From: Ptychodera flava
Lineage: Eukaryota > Hemichordata > Enteropneusta > Ptychoderidae
DNA length: 64,000 nt
Direction: 5' to 3'
Assembly (NCBI RefSeq): GCF_041260155.1
Contig: NC_091934.1
Location: forward strand, 40,735,194 to 40,799,193
Positions 1 through 11,620 of this stretch are shown here, piece by piece. Below the pieces are notes generated by a model. That model did no database searches. It was not told the origin of the DNA and saw only the letters and a program-made list of their open reading frames with translations. The translations under genes were made by a program, and so were the position numbers. How positions within the stretch are numbered: the first letter of the stretch is position 1; each line of letters opens with the position of its first letter.

Positions 1-469
1 TACGTGTAGTAATTTTTAGATTTTCTTGATGAATTCCAGGAATTTAGACAGGAAATCTTGTTAAGTATCATTGTAAATTAGCAAACATCTTTGATATCAG
101 AAAATTCCGTAGAGTTCACTGGTACAAGACGTACGTGCTATGATTTCCAGACATAAATGAAATGTTGTCGTCTAATTCAAAATTTATCTGAAGCTGTCAC
201 AAAGATTTCCCTAAACCACATAAATAACTGTATTACAGAAAATCGGTAAATTTAATGCGAGGATACAACGAGCTTGAATAGTCTTCGCGTAGAGAAATTA
301 ATTGTTTCTTAAAACTTAGACGAATTTCGTATGTTTCTGAAAAAAAAATGCTGCAAAATCATCAGGAACGCGCAACTAAACCAAAAAATTCACAACTGAG
401 CACGGATACGCGTACGCCACTGTGTGCCTTCAGTCTCAGAAGTCAGAATATAGATTAAACCTCTCTAAT
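1..469. other. No gene seen; AT-rich flank
   Basis: AT-rich sequence with no convincing open frame, splice-bounded exon or RNA motif. A poly-A run lies near 340. Nothing more can be supported here. Confidence 0.6.
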
Positions 470-690
470 GAACAACAACGCGGAACGTCGAGACTGCGAT
501 GCAAATTGACAGCAACACGGAACGCGTCGTTGGTGGAATGGCGATTTAAATGAACATCAATACGGGACCATGAGGACCGTGATGCAACTCGACAACAATA
601 AAATAAGACCGCGATTAAAATGAGCAACACGGAAGGACCGCCATGCAAATAAATTTCAACACCAAAGGTTGTGACCCGCGATGAAAATGC
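470..690. repeat. Degenerate tandem repeat, about six 30-45 bp units
   Basis: Units start with CAACACGGAA-like text and run into GACCGCGATG and an AAATGA-like tail. Starts are seen near 475, 510, 555, 592, 626 and 657. Units vary in length and sequence, so the array is old. A 110-codon minus-strand open frame crosses it but has no family resemblance and is treated as chance. Confidence 0.5.
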
Positions 691-713
691 GTATGTCTGC
701 TGTAGCAAAAGTT

Positions 714-905
714 TCAATTCTTGCGAGTGTTTGCTTTGTTTGCTGTACACTAGACAAAATGACGTCAAATTTATCCTGAGACTAGGGCTCGATTGCGTCC
801 GTCTAAATTTTCAATTCTCGCGATAGTCATTTACTGCATGCTTTTCACTATACAAATTGAGTCAAATCTCTCGCGAGACTTGGCTCGATTGAAATTACGT
901 ACGTC
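714..905. repeat. Two tandem copies of a ~100-bp CpG-bearing unit
   Basis: Both copies share TCAATTCT(T/C)GCGA near the start, a CACTA-(G/T)ACAAA-TGA-GTCAAAT core, and end in a GCTCGATTG motif at about 787 and 891. The unit is richer in CpG than its surroundings (CTCGCGAGAC). With the CpG-bearing stretch to about 1095 this could be promoter DNA for the gene ending at 1893, but no TATA box or initiator is clear. Confidence 0.5.
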
Positions 906-1388
906 AGAGAGAACAATACGGAAGTAGATATAGTTTTTCGCGAATCGCCGAAAGAGGAGAAGAGAAGTGCAAGATCAGACTAAAAAAACCCACGTGTTTT
1001 CTTATTTTGCGATATTTTTCAACAAAAATCACTTTCGCCACTGTGGCGAATTAGGATCAATTTTTTTTCGCCATTCTGATTTCGAACATGGCGAGGCTCA
1101 TGGGTCACACGAACTCGCGAAACACAGATATGACAATTAATCATGAAAGACATCAGTTTACTTTCAAATTAAACATTTTCTCTTTGTCATTAACTCAGTA
1201 CCCAGCATGCTTGTCTAAAATAGACAAAGTTTGTCAATTACTCATAAGTTATTTATTTTTGAAGTTTGCGACATTGAAGTTGTAATTGCCAAATGTTTGC
1301 TTGGAGAGCACTATGAAACTCACATATAGATGTTGATACCCCTATGCAGTGCCCATATCAACTTACATGTTTTGCGACATTATTCCAG

Positions 1389-1893
1389 GCATTACCTCTG
1401 AGAGAGCATATATTCCACAAGAACCACAGCAACCCAGCTCTGACCATCATCTGGAAAGCAGATGAAGACAACCCTGAAGAGACCAATCAAACACTCAGGA
1501 TATTCTCATTGGTCAATGTCATACTGAAGGCAGATGAACAACCAATGAAATACAAGGTAGGTCAAACCTTGTAACCTTGCCAACCCCCATTTACTTGTGA
1601 ACAAAGCCTGGCAACACCATTGACAAGAGTAGGACCAGATGAAAGCCTGCTGCTCACCGGAATTTTGATGTTAAATTAGAGGTGTTTTGTTGTCTGGTAT
1701 TTTTGCCAGTTTATAGATTATGATTGATATGTAGTAGTAGAAATAAAAGATGATGAAGATTGCAGTAGTTGTCTGGTAATGATACTGTGATTATTATAAG
1801 ATTGATTTTCACTTTATTTTCACTATTAAACTGCATTTTATTTCATTTTCTGTCTTTCAGGCTCTGCTGAAGAGACCAGAATCACACAGATAA
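1389..1893 (+). CDS. Last two coding exons of an unrecognised gene
   Basis: Exon 1389-1556 follows a good acceptor (TTATTCCAG) and ends at AAG|GTAGGT; it is exactly 56 codons, phase 0 at both ends. The next exon starts at 1861 after a pyrimidine-rich TGTCTTTCAG, adds ten codons and stops at 1891-1893. The joined tail of 66 residues is charged, contains a TIIWKADED stretch, and ends in LLKRPESHR. I do not recognise the family. No membrane segment or repeat is visible. The 5' part was not found: an ATG with strong context at 1088 opens a short frame, but no good donor links it in phase. It may start upstream of the window. The exon call rests on paired splice signals and phase agreement, without homology. 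Confidence 0.5.
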
Positions 1894-3035
1894 TCAACTC
1901 ACCAAAAACTTTTAGAATGAAATACAGTTGTATTTTATCTGTCAAGAACCATGAAATGGGAAACCCTCCTGATACTGTGGATGAAATTATTCCCATGGCT
2001 TGTCATTGTTCAGTGTCGTCTGCATGTCGTGTGATGGATAATGATTTGCTGTGCACCAACACTTGTCTGGTTTGTTGGTTGACTGATGCCGTATGTTGTG
2101 GGTTCGAATCCGATTGAAAAACTATCCGTATTGTTGGTTTGTTGGAACCACTTCTCTGGTACCTATGAGGATGTCACAACTGACATCCACTGACTGCTAA
2201 GTGATTTTACATCTTGGTACTTCTATGTGGCGGTGTTTTTCTTAACCCTCTGAGCGCCAAGTCAATTTTTCTTGCCTTATAAAATATACCCCAGTCAATT
2301 TTTTTCAGATTTTTGCAAAATTTTGATAAAAAACTGTAGCAGATAAAATGTGATATCCGTTCGGTCCAAATTTTCCAAGTAATTACTAAAAAAATATAAA
2401 AATTGGTAAAATGTTGCACTAAAATTTTGGTGGGAAAAATTACAGCACTCAAAGGATAAAGGCCACTACCTCGGTAAATGTTACAGGGTTCCCAAGTCAT
2501 GTCACTGATGTTTCCCCTGTTACATCAATGCTATTCTATCAGAGGACATCAGAAATGGTACGGTGATTCCTACACCATTTACCTACCTTCTCAAACCTTG
2601 GCAAAAGCATTGTGCAGTACTTGAAAATAATTATTTGGTTGTATTGTAAATGCTAATCTTTGCCAAGGGGTATGTTTACAGTGCTGTAGTGATTCATATC
2701 AGAATTCAGTGAAGATTGTTGATATTTACTACTGATTTCATGCCAATGGCAGTACCAGAATGTAAAGTCGTATAGTGGTCATGAAAATGGCTATTTGATA
2801 AAAATTCTGTTGTTCATATACCTCGCTACCCAGGTAGCAAAACACTGTCTGAAAACATGAAAGGGACAAGTTTGCCATCTGTTGACATTATTTTTTTTTT
2901 TGCTCAATGTGGTTTCATTGTACATATAAATTATCTTGTCCTGTCTGTACAAATTTACTGGTTCACTGATTGTCAGAAACCTGTTTTCCTCATGTATGGA
3001 ATGATGATATGAAAAAATTTCAATAGTGTGATGTC
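1894..3035. other. Likely 3' UTR and intergenic DNA
   Basis: Follows the stop codon at 1893. AT-rich, with no open frame that looks like a protein. A pol III B-box-like site lies at 2100-2111 (listed separately). No confident poly-A signal was identified. Confidence 0.5.
2055..2130 (+). repeat. Possible tRNA-derived SINE remnant
   Basis: GGTTCGAATCC at 2101-2111 fits the pol III B-box consensus exactly. A clear A-box is not present at normal spacing; the best candidate is TTGGTTGACTGATG near 2076. No cloverleaf or A-rich tail was found, so this is either a decayed SINE head or a chance match. Confidence 0.25.
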
Positions 3036-3659
3036 TTTTATCATATACCTACATTCACGTGCCTGTGTAAAGCTATGGGAGAAAGCGCCCTCAGATCCAT
3101 GCATTTTTTTTACGTATCACGCCCCGGCCCGGTGCCCAAATATGGGCAATCGCGTGCATTTCTGAACTATTTCGATTCTGGTTACTACGCGCGTTGCTAT
3201 CTGCAAACGTTCCATTTGTACACAAAGCCAGCGCGAGATTAGGAAAACGTCTGCTCACTCAGATCGTAGTTGCGCGTGGTGACAGTGGGGCCGTGCAGGT
3301 GACATCGGCTTTTATTTCTAAATTCTAGTGAAATCCTGTTTATACTAAGTGCATGCCTGTTCAGTAAAAATTACCAGAAACTGACAACATGCTTTTGTCC
3401 TCCATACACCTCTATTTCAGCCTTGATCCCTGTTGGTCATGTACAGTACGGATGTTGCTTTGCGCTTTCTAGAATTCTGCAGGTAAACAAATGACGTCAT
3501 TATGTATGTCAATCCGCGACGGGAAGCGGTCATCGTATTTCTGAAAAACTTACACAAATGGCGATGAATCTTTGATATCACACGCATTTTTATCTCCTAA
3601 ACAATGTTGAATATTATGTAAACTATATATTTATCATTTCATAAGGTATATGATAAAAC
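3036..3659. mobile_element. Possible non-autonomous DNA element with 15-bp perfect TIRs
   Basis: TTTTATCATATACCT at 3036-3050 is repeated exactly as its reverse complement at 3644-3658. The inside is more CpG-rich than the flanks (3100-3300) and has no coding frame. No clear target duplication was found, so the superfamily is not assigned. The right inverted repeat abuts the palindrome that starts at 3660. Confidence 0.4.
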
Positions 3660-3777
3660 CTTTACGGCCCTGATACGGCTTTTGCGGCCCTTGGTCGTAT
3701 GGCGTACAGGCCCTCGCACGCTCAGGCCATTCTGCCGTACGACCTCGGGCTGCAAAAGCCGTATCAGGGCCGTAAAG
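3660..3777. repeat. 118-bp near-perfect palindrome (hairpin element)
   Basis: The left arm starts CTTTACGGCCCTGATACGGC and the right arm ends with its reverse complement. Arms are about 46 nt with few mismatches around a roughly 25-nt loop. The GC content contrasts sharply with the AT-rich surroundings. It resembles a very short MITE or snapback element. Both strands would fold if transcribed. Confidence 0.65.
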
Positions 3778-6700
3778 ATTATTATGTACAGTAATATTGG
3801 CAATTTAAGTGGTTTTAAACATTGAACATGTATAAACAGACTGAAAATAGATTTCAGACAACCAACAACTGGGTGTCCGTCATTCGTCACTGTAATGCAT
3901 CACATGCCACAAAAACAAAACAAAAGAGACAAAAAATACTGCCAAAAGATGGCGCTGTGGTTCCCATGAATATAATCACTCTGAAATTTAGGCACACATC
4001 CTTCTTAAAAAGATTGAAAATATTTATAGATGCACGATGAAATCTTGATCTTTTCTTTATTGAAATTGTATTTGTGTTATTAATATTGACTGTGAATAAT
4101 TTTTTATCAGTACATTTTTAGAAAAAAATGGAAATTGTACTGTCAGTACAGAAATGAAATTTTTAAAATATGTAAAGTACCAAACCCAATCAGTGTTATC
4201 AGTGAAGAAACTTCTGTAATTCATTTTCAAAATTTTCAAAATTTCCATTTTTAAGTGATGAATATAATTTGCATATTTTGTTTATGATTTGTACTCTGTG
4301 TTGCCAAAGCGCTTTTGATAATGAACTCGTGAAATCTTCTTAATAAATCAATGTGAACCTTCAATTTACTGTCCAGTCTCCTTTGCAGTGTCTATGCTTT
4401 AAAGAATATATTTGAGTGCAGCTTTTGGTTGTACTGCAGTCAGACTTAATTTTGTGATGTACTTTATTTCTCAAGATGCTTTGCAATTTTAGGATATATC
4501 TTATCTTTCAAGATTCCTCAATTGTACAGTATAGGGGCATTTCTATGTTGTATAGTTGATATTTTTGTGTTGTAAAACTTATTTTATTTGAACTTCAACA
4601 GTACTGTGTGTTGTGCTTGATGTAAACTAGGGGTGAATATTTCTTTTTAAATTAGCATAGGTGTTATCTTGTACAAAAAAAATCATGAATTTCAAATTTT
4701 TTAATTGGTACACTGAGAACAAAGAGGAGAAGCAGTGCATTAATCAGAAACTCTTTCAGTTTGTGCAATATCTGCTAATTTCTCCTCGGTAAAAATGAAA
4801 TGATAAAAATATCATCCACTGTTGATGAGTCTACCTCTGTTTGTTTCTCTTTTGGTGAAAGTTTTTAATCTAGCTTGACCCATCAATACCGGCATTACAT
4901 TACTGGAATTTTTCCATGCATTGTATTTTATTTTTGTTCTGTCTGATAAATACAGTTTCTTATTCAACTCCTGAAATGATATTTTATTGTCCTTGGTTCA
5001 GCCAGTTATTATATACTGTATGTGTAAGTATTGTCCAGTTTTATCATTGACAAGTAAATTGAAGTCTAGAATCGATTTGTCAACAATAACAATGTATATT
5101 GTGAACAGTGCATTCTTTTGGCAAGGCGTATACTTAATAGGGAAATGTACTAGTTTTTAGAACAAAGTGTTATAGCCACTGTCCCTGGAATGATAACAGC
5201 ACATGATACCATTTGTTAGATAACATTTGTACAAGTAATTTCTTGCCATATGTACAAAGTGCTCAATCAAATGTACTGCTGAAGATAATTAGTTTTATGA
5301 ATCAAATTAAGGCAACTTTACGGATACATGTATTTAGAAAAGTTATATTTACAGCTGTCAAAATAAGTGTATGTTGCAATGTTGTACATGAAGGCTGCTT
5401 GGCATTATTTTATTGATATTTGACACTGAGGGCGCTGTCCTTAGGTCAAAATGTATGTTATACTGAGAGGGATAAATTCAGTTAAGTCTCAGTAGGATTC
5501 AAAAAAATCATCAACAATTCTGTTATTGTGAAGGAAACATCCATTTACTTTTCAGATGCGGTGAGACAAATCTTGGAACAGACAGTTTTTAACCTTTGGT
5601 AACTTTCCTTGAGGGAACTCTGACCAATTCTGCTCATATGTAACGAAGAATAAAAATCAGGGGCCACCTGACATTTATTGATATTTGAATTCAAAATTGC
5701 CATTATACTTTGTGCCAACTGAATGGGGGAACATTAAATGTTTAATTTTCAGCAAAATGAGATGGTTGTAACTTAACTTACACTGCAGGCTTCTAAATGA
5801 ATACATAAAAGCTGACCAGTAAAGTATAGTACTGTAAAACGTTGATTGTCAAAATATCTTTCCCCAAGGCACAATAATTCCTGCACTCAGGTTTCAGCAA
5901 ACACTCACAATACATGACAGTGGCATTGGTATTATAGAGTGCCAAGGTTTCAAACCTGAAGCTTTCTCTTCATTGCAGACTACGTAAAATGTGTACAGAA
6001 TCATACTTACGCTGCAGTTTGATTTACCCATCTTACTTTGTGTAAAACAATTTTTCCCATGAGGCAGAAAAGACATAGACATTTGTACGTCTTGTACTTC
6101 ATAGCTGAAAATTTTCAAAAGGGTGATGGTAATGTTTCTGACTTTATTTTTAAAATGCATTCTTTGAGTTTAAAGCATGTATTCCAAAACTACTTTTTGA
6201 TGCATAGACTCAATTCAAATACTGTGGAAACAGTATAAAAGCTCATCAGTATTACCTGGAAAACATCTTTGGAAAACAAGATAGCTGTATCTGAGAAATT
6301 TTACTTTTTATTTTCCTTGACTGATGAAGTTCATTATTTCAATTGAACTGGGTATTATCTTTACAGAGAAGTTTTAAGTACTCCAAACGCTGATAGTAAC
6401 TGATTTATATCTTTTTCAAGATGTACTTTATTTTGCTGTATCTTTTCATTTATAATTCATCTTGTTTTGTTGATTCAATATCAGTGTTTTCCTGAAAGTT
6501 GTGAGTTTTAATTTACTTGGCTTTACATCAAATCATGTGGCCATATCATCCTTCAAGTCTTTCCACATTCATTTCATTATGGCTTCATAAATCAAAACAC
6601 TGGCAGTAAAGTAGTGCATGTTGTGTTTTGTGTCAGAGACATAATCCAATATGGCTGATTTGTAGAAGTCAACCAATCCTGTCAGTGCTATTTCAGAAGT

Positions 6701-8272
6701 TAGCTGTCATTTGATGAACCTTAGTCACTGATTAAAACAGTGATTTAGATTTTTATGATTTAGTTATCTCCATTTTTGTCAAAAGGAATTATTTTTCAGA
6801 ATTATATTCATTGGTTTGTAATGACACATATATCATTTGTACATTCAAAATGGACAACTGGCAAAATTCCTTTACTGAAAATGTCTGACTGACTGCCAGT
6901 TTCAAATTAAACCCCTCATGATACTGTATCTAATGACAATGTCAACCTCTATACTGTAGAGATACATGGAGAATTGTCAGTGTATCAACTCACTTAATGC
7001 ACAAATTTTACAATTAATTAAAAAAAATGCCACACCTAAACATTGAGTCGGTCCATTAAAATATTACACACATAAGTAGATTCTCATGACCAACATTTGC
7101 AAACAGTATAGTAAAGAACTAGTGATTGTGTGTCTCTGTGACAAATACCCTGTTCAACATTTTTTGTAAGTGAACGTAATGTTGTTGAAAAGAATACAAG
7201 AAAAGAAGCAGTAATTTGTGTTTTTGAATGTCATAAAGTAAGTTTGATATAATAGTCAAGGGCACAATGTTAGCACCCTAAACCTGTAGGTAAGTAACAC
7301 ACTGGGAATCAAGTTTATAAACTACATTTATGATTAGAAAAAGTTTTTATGAATTTCACAATCAAATTTACATTGAAATTTGTTGGTCTAACAACGTAAA
7401 TTTGTCTGAAGTCATGAATCAGCCAAAACTGAAAAAAATATTATGTTAACTTTTTCTTACCAAGTTTGTTCCCTAATGTCAAGTTTGTAATATTTTCTGG
7501 ATTATCCTTATTTTTGACCCAGATTAACTTCATTGGAAGTTTCATTTGATTCTTTGTCATCTCAAAATTATGTGGAATTGAAGTTCAAAACAGCTGTCAA
7601 TAATTTAATGTAGATTTGAGACTTCATAAATAAACACCTATGTCGAGACTGAAGACACGAAAAGGGGGCTGACATTTCAACAAACAGACAATGTACTTTT
7701 AAGATCTATTTATTTCATAGAAAGTTTTGAGGGATATTTGCATAGTACCCGACTAATATATGATATTGCATGGGTTTCCAATAAAGGCAAACTTGACAAG
7801 TTTAGGCAAGAGGAAAATATGATAGTTCTTCAGATTTTTTGCAAAGCTACTGAGGCGGCAAGCACATATTGTTTATAATCAGTTCAAAAACATTTACACT
7901 TTTTAACTTGATACTGATGACTTGAAATCTAGATTTTACAAAGTGTCAACAATAACAGGCATTACATATACAGGCAGTTTTGACAGAACAAATTCTGAGC
8001 ATTTCCACATGCTCCCAGAAGAAAAAATCTCTCAAAATTTGCACAACAAAATGTCCTAAAAAGTAAAACAATCGCAGTATTTTTAATGTCAAGGTGGTCT
8101 TAACATTTGCAGTTTCACCTTACTTTGACCCCATGTTTTTAGCAAGAAAGTGTACATATTTGCCGCAATTCCAAAAAAGTCCTCATAGGCTAAAGAAGAA
8201 GCGGCAATTCCGAAGAAAAATTGAATGATTGTTCCAGGTCTAAAGAACAGAATATAGAAAGCCGAAGGGCGC
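3778..8272. other. Long AT-rich stretch without a recognised gene
   Basis: About 4.5 kb with only short open frames, none resembling a known domain or bounded by convincing splice sites in phase. Base composition is even. It may be intergenic or part of a long intron or 3' UTR. Confidence 0.55.
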
Positions 8273-8557
8273 TCAGGCTGTCTCGATCCAGGGGACCTCT
8301 TGATCTTGGGGCTCAGTCGAAGACTGGCCCCTCTGAGATACAACGCCCTCTAGTGTTGTGTATCGAGAATGAAAACGTTGATACAAAATTGCGATGATCA
8401 AAGCGCCACCTCCCGTCATAATGGTGAACGCTACATGCTGAGTTAAAGCTGATCGGTCGCCACACAGTCGACTGCTCTTCGAAAAAATGGCGTTTCGCTG
8501 TAAGCAGTCTTGACATACAGTATGAGGAAACTTTGAAGTATCTGTAGTCTGCTGCAT
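8273..8557 (-). CDS. Candidate small single-pass membrane protein
   Basis: A 94-codon frame starting at the ATG at 8557 (MQQTTDTSKF) and ending in QEVPWIETA then TGA. It has a cysteine pair near residues 16 and 19, one hydrophobic stretch around residues 42-62 (HVAFTIMTGGGALIIAILYQ) that fits one membrane helix, and a polar C-terminal tail. The DNA is less AT-rich than its neighbours. I do not recognise the family. It lies just beside a strong plus-strand donor at 8632, so the two could share a divergent promoter. No homology supports it, and a chance frame cannot be excluded. Confidence 0.35.
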   Translation of the reverse strand: MQQTTDTSKFPHTVCQDCLQRNAIFSKSSRLCGDRSALTQHVAFTIMTGGGALIIAILYQRFHSRYTTLEGVVSQRGQSSTEPQDQEVPWIETA

Positions 8558-8560
8558 CAC

Positions 8561-8632
8561 TGTTCTAATTCAGCATTAAGTCAGCGAGGGATCGTCAATC
8601 ACGCCTTCGAACGCAGCTTTTTTCTTTCCAGG
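8561..8632 (+). promoter_or_regulatory. Possible divergent promoter / 5' UTR exon
   Basis: CpG-bearing sequence between the small minus-strand frame and a consensus donor (TTTCCAG|GTAAGA, GT at 8633). The donor could end a non-coding first exon of the plus-strand BEN gene, whose next visible acceptor is at 11591. This is inferred from splice signals and composition only. Confidence 0.3.
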
Positions 8633-8914
8633 TAAGATCCATTAAACAGGGCTCAACCATACAGGGAACTGCGAATGCGATCACATCAGTTTCGCTTGCC
8701 CCATTTCCGACGCCTAAACACAGCCATGTACGACTATATTCTGACGATTTAGGTGTATAAATGTAATTGAAAAACTATGCATATCATGTTTGCCCAAGAA
8801 GAGACAGATAGGGAGACACAGAGAGTGTCTCTCAGTGTTTCAGAATCTCGGTGATCCGAATAATAACAATCAGCTGTCGTATTTTTCCACCATCCATTTT
8901 TGAACATTGAATTG

Positions 8915-9530
8915 CAAGGTCATGCAACATGCATGAAACAACCTTTCATGAATATTTGATGCACTCCCGTAGCTGCATTCACATAAAGATGAATTTCTGA
9001 TTAAATTTTATGAATTACCATGTGCTTGAAACAACCCTTTTATTGATAACTTGGATGGTATTCATGAAAAGTATTGATAAATTCATCAACCATTAAGATG
9101 AAATTTTGATTCATGAATTTTGCATGAAGCAGCCATTTCATGAATATTTGATGAACTGATTGTATTTATGGAAACTCTTTGTAAACTGATCGTATGTAAT
9201 GGCGAATTGCTTATGAAGTTTGGTAATTACCCAACTGCACTGATGAAACAATCCTTTCATTGAAATGGACAAATTAATAAAAATTAATGACACTGATCTT
9301 CTCATGTAAGGTGAATTTCTTCTGAAATTTTATTAATGCACGAAACAGTCTGTTTTAGTATGTAATAAAATATATAAATTTTCCATGATGAATATTTGCA
9401 ATGTGCTGATGAATTACTAAGTGCATGAAAAGCCTCTTTTATATCCATGTTGAACTGCATGAATTATTCATGAAAACTAATTGTAAATATATATGTTAAA
9501 TAATACATGAATGAAACAATATTCTGATGT
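8915..9530. repeat. Irregular ~90-110 bp repeats rich in CATGAA motifs
   Basis: A phrase like GCATGAAACAACCTTTCATG recurs with drift near 8931, 9025, 9120, 9242, 9334, 9421 and 9510, usually followed by a TATTTGATGAACT-like piece. Spacing is uneven. This is an old tandem array or a chain of related insertions. Confidence 0.4.
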
Positions 9531-11591
9531 TTGGTGCGATAGATTAGTATAATTCAAATGAAAATTGAAATGGAAGCTCTGTGACCAAATATTGGAATAT
9601 GTTTGACTTTCTTTGAGTGTTTAAGCTCCATAAGCTGTATCTTTTGGCTATTTTTTCAGGACTTTTGTTTTGTGGTTTCCCTACACTTTCTGCATTGAAT
9701 CCCTAAACTGTAATTTAATGCCAAGTATTTAGCATATCAACACAACCTATATGAGTATAATCTCCATTGTTATTGTTGACAATTGTATTCCAGTCCGGAC
9801 TAGAATTCATTTGTAAACAATAAACAATGATCACTACACACACACAAGCTGTGTTTACAAAATGAATACTCAAAATTTCAGCATGACAAATGGATTAGGG
9901 TCATGGGGCCTTAGTTAGTGACCACTACCTATCTGACTTACAGATTAATATATGGCGGGTGCCACATGTGGGGCAGGATGCGCTTGCTATTTTTGAAACA
10001 CCTGACATCACTTCTTGGTCTTTTTGCCAGAGGTCCATATATCTTTCTTTCATGAATTTTACTTTGTTTGTGTACCGTCTATTTACTGTCTGTTCTGTGC
10101 TGTTTTGTGTCTATGTTTACAACTATTGTCTTACAAATTTGACCTAGTTTATTGGATTATGGATTGGTATGATTGCGATTATTATGCAGAAGCAGAATAC
10201 TGAAAAACTTGCCACAAAGTTACAGCTCATGTCCCTTTCAACAGTTGCGCAAAACTTGTGGTACATTATGTCTCTTGTCAACAAAAAATTGAAATGAATG
10301 TGCAAAAAGCAGTTTTTGAGTTTTAATTACTATAAGCAACCATGTTTTCTAAATGGTATGGAATCACATTTCTGATAGAAGTGCCTATATGAGCCAAAAA
10401 AATATGTTTTGCAAGGATGTAAATACAACAATATCAGACTGAACAATTCATGCTAATTAATATTTAAACAGGTCACTATAGAGTCACATGCGCTTTTGAT
10501 ATGGTATAAATATCGGAAACAAAATATCTGTAATATAAAAAATAAAGAGGGTGCTTTTCAAATCAAAAGAACGACACAATAGAACTATTGTTTTATTGGT
10601 GGTTACTCTTTTAAGGCTTTGAATAAGCATACCCAAATCAAATGTTAAAGAAGTGTAATTTTACTATGTACATCTATCATACAAACTCATTATTGTACAA
10701 GGATGTAGAAAATAGCAGGCAGTCGGCAAACAGAACTGACCGATGCCTAAAATTTGCCAGCTGTGAAAATATCAGTCAAATGAATAGAGTCATTTTGCAC
10801 ATATCATGAAAAATCCAATTAGCACCCACTACACTTTCTGTATTAGCATTCAACCATCCAATCAGCACTCACACCAAAGTCAATAATCCAATCAGAAACC
10901 AGCCCTAAAGAAAATTGTCCAATTAACACCCACCAGTATTAGCGTGTTATTGTTTTCAATTGATATGATATGATATTGTAATTTACAGACCTGTTTTTCT
11001 GCTGTCAATAAAAAAAGTCTAGACCAGTGCATATCACTTTATCTGAACAAGCAATACTATGTCAACCTTCCTTTACACTTAAACGGGAAATTACAGGACC
11101 ATGGGCACACAATAGGGGGATTACTTATGGAGTAGCGATTTGCATACACTGGGTGGGAGTTTTTGAATTCTCATAGCATTGCTTTGACCGTATGATAAAT
11201 TTGAGTAATCATGATGGGCACTTTCGTGACATATGCGAAGAGGGATCATATGGTCGTACAGGGAACACACTTTGAAACATATACATTCTCCGACTAAAAA
11301 CAGAACATTGGATTTTTTCAGTTTATTTTTCACTCAAGTGTGGTCGCAGACCTTATATGCAAGATTCGATGACAATAAACGCCTGAAACATGGCAAAATT
11401 ATGGGATTCTGGGACCAAAGACGGCATGTCCAATAAGTAGTGAGGTTTTTTTACATTTACATGATGGATTTTCAGCTTTTATAGGGGAAGTTCCTGTTTA
11501 ACCTCAGTGAATTCATATATGATCAAAATTTTAAGGCACTTATATATCATAGCAGATATATCATTTATAATGACCCATTTTCATGCTGCAG
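9531..11591. other. Non-coding; likely intron 1 or 5' flank of the BEN gene
   Basis: AT-rich with no supported exon. At 10808-10925 there is a loose cluster of four CCAATYA phrases followed by GCACYCAC-like text, an imperfect short repeat of about 35-40 bp that also resembles CCAAT boxes. If the donor at 8632 belongs to the BEN gene, this is its first intron. Confidence 0.45.
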
Positions 11592-11620
11592 GTAAAAAGA
11601 AAACAGTTTTAAAAGACAGA

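Noticed and set aside
1088-1285. 65-residue frame with a strong start context (AACATGGCG) as first exon of the gene ending at 1893
   Set aside because: No donor in the right phase was found to join it to the exon at 1389, so it was left out of the gene model.
2049-2125. Functional tRNA gene at 2101
   Set aside because: The B-box is exact, but there is no acceptor stem or A-box at proper spacing.
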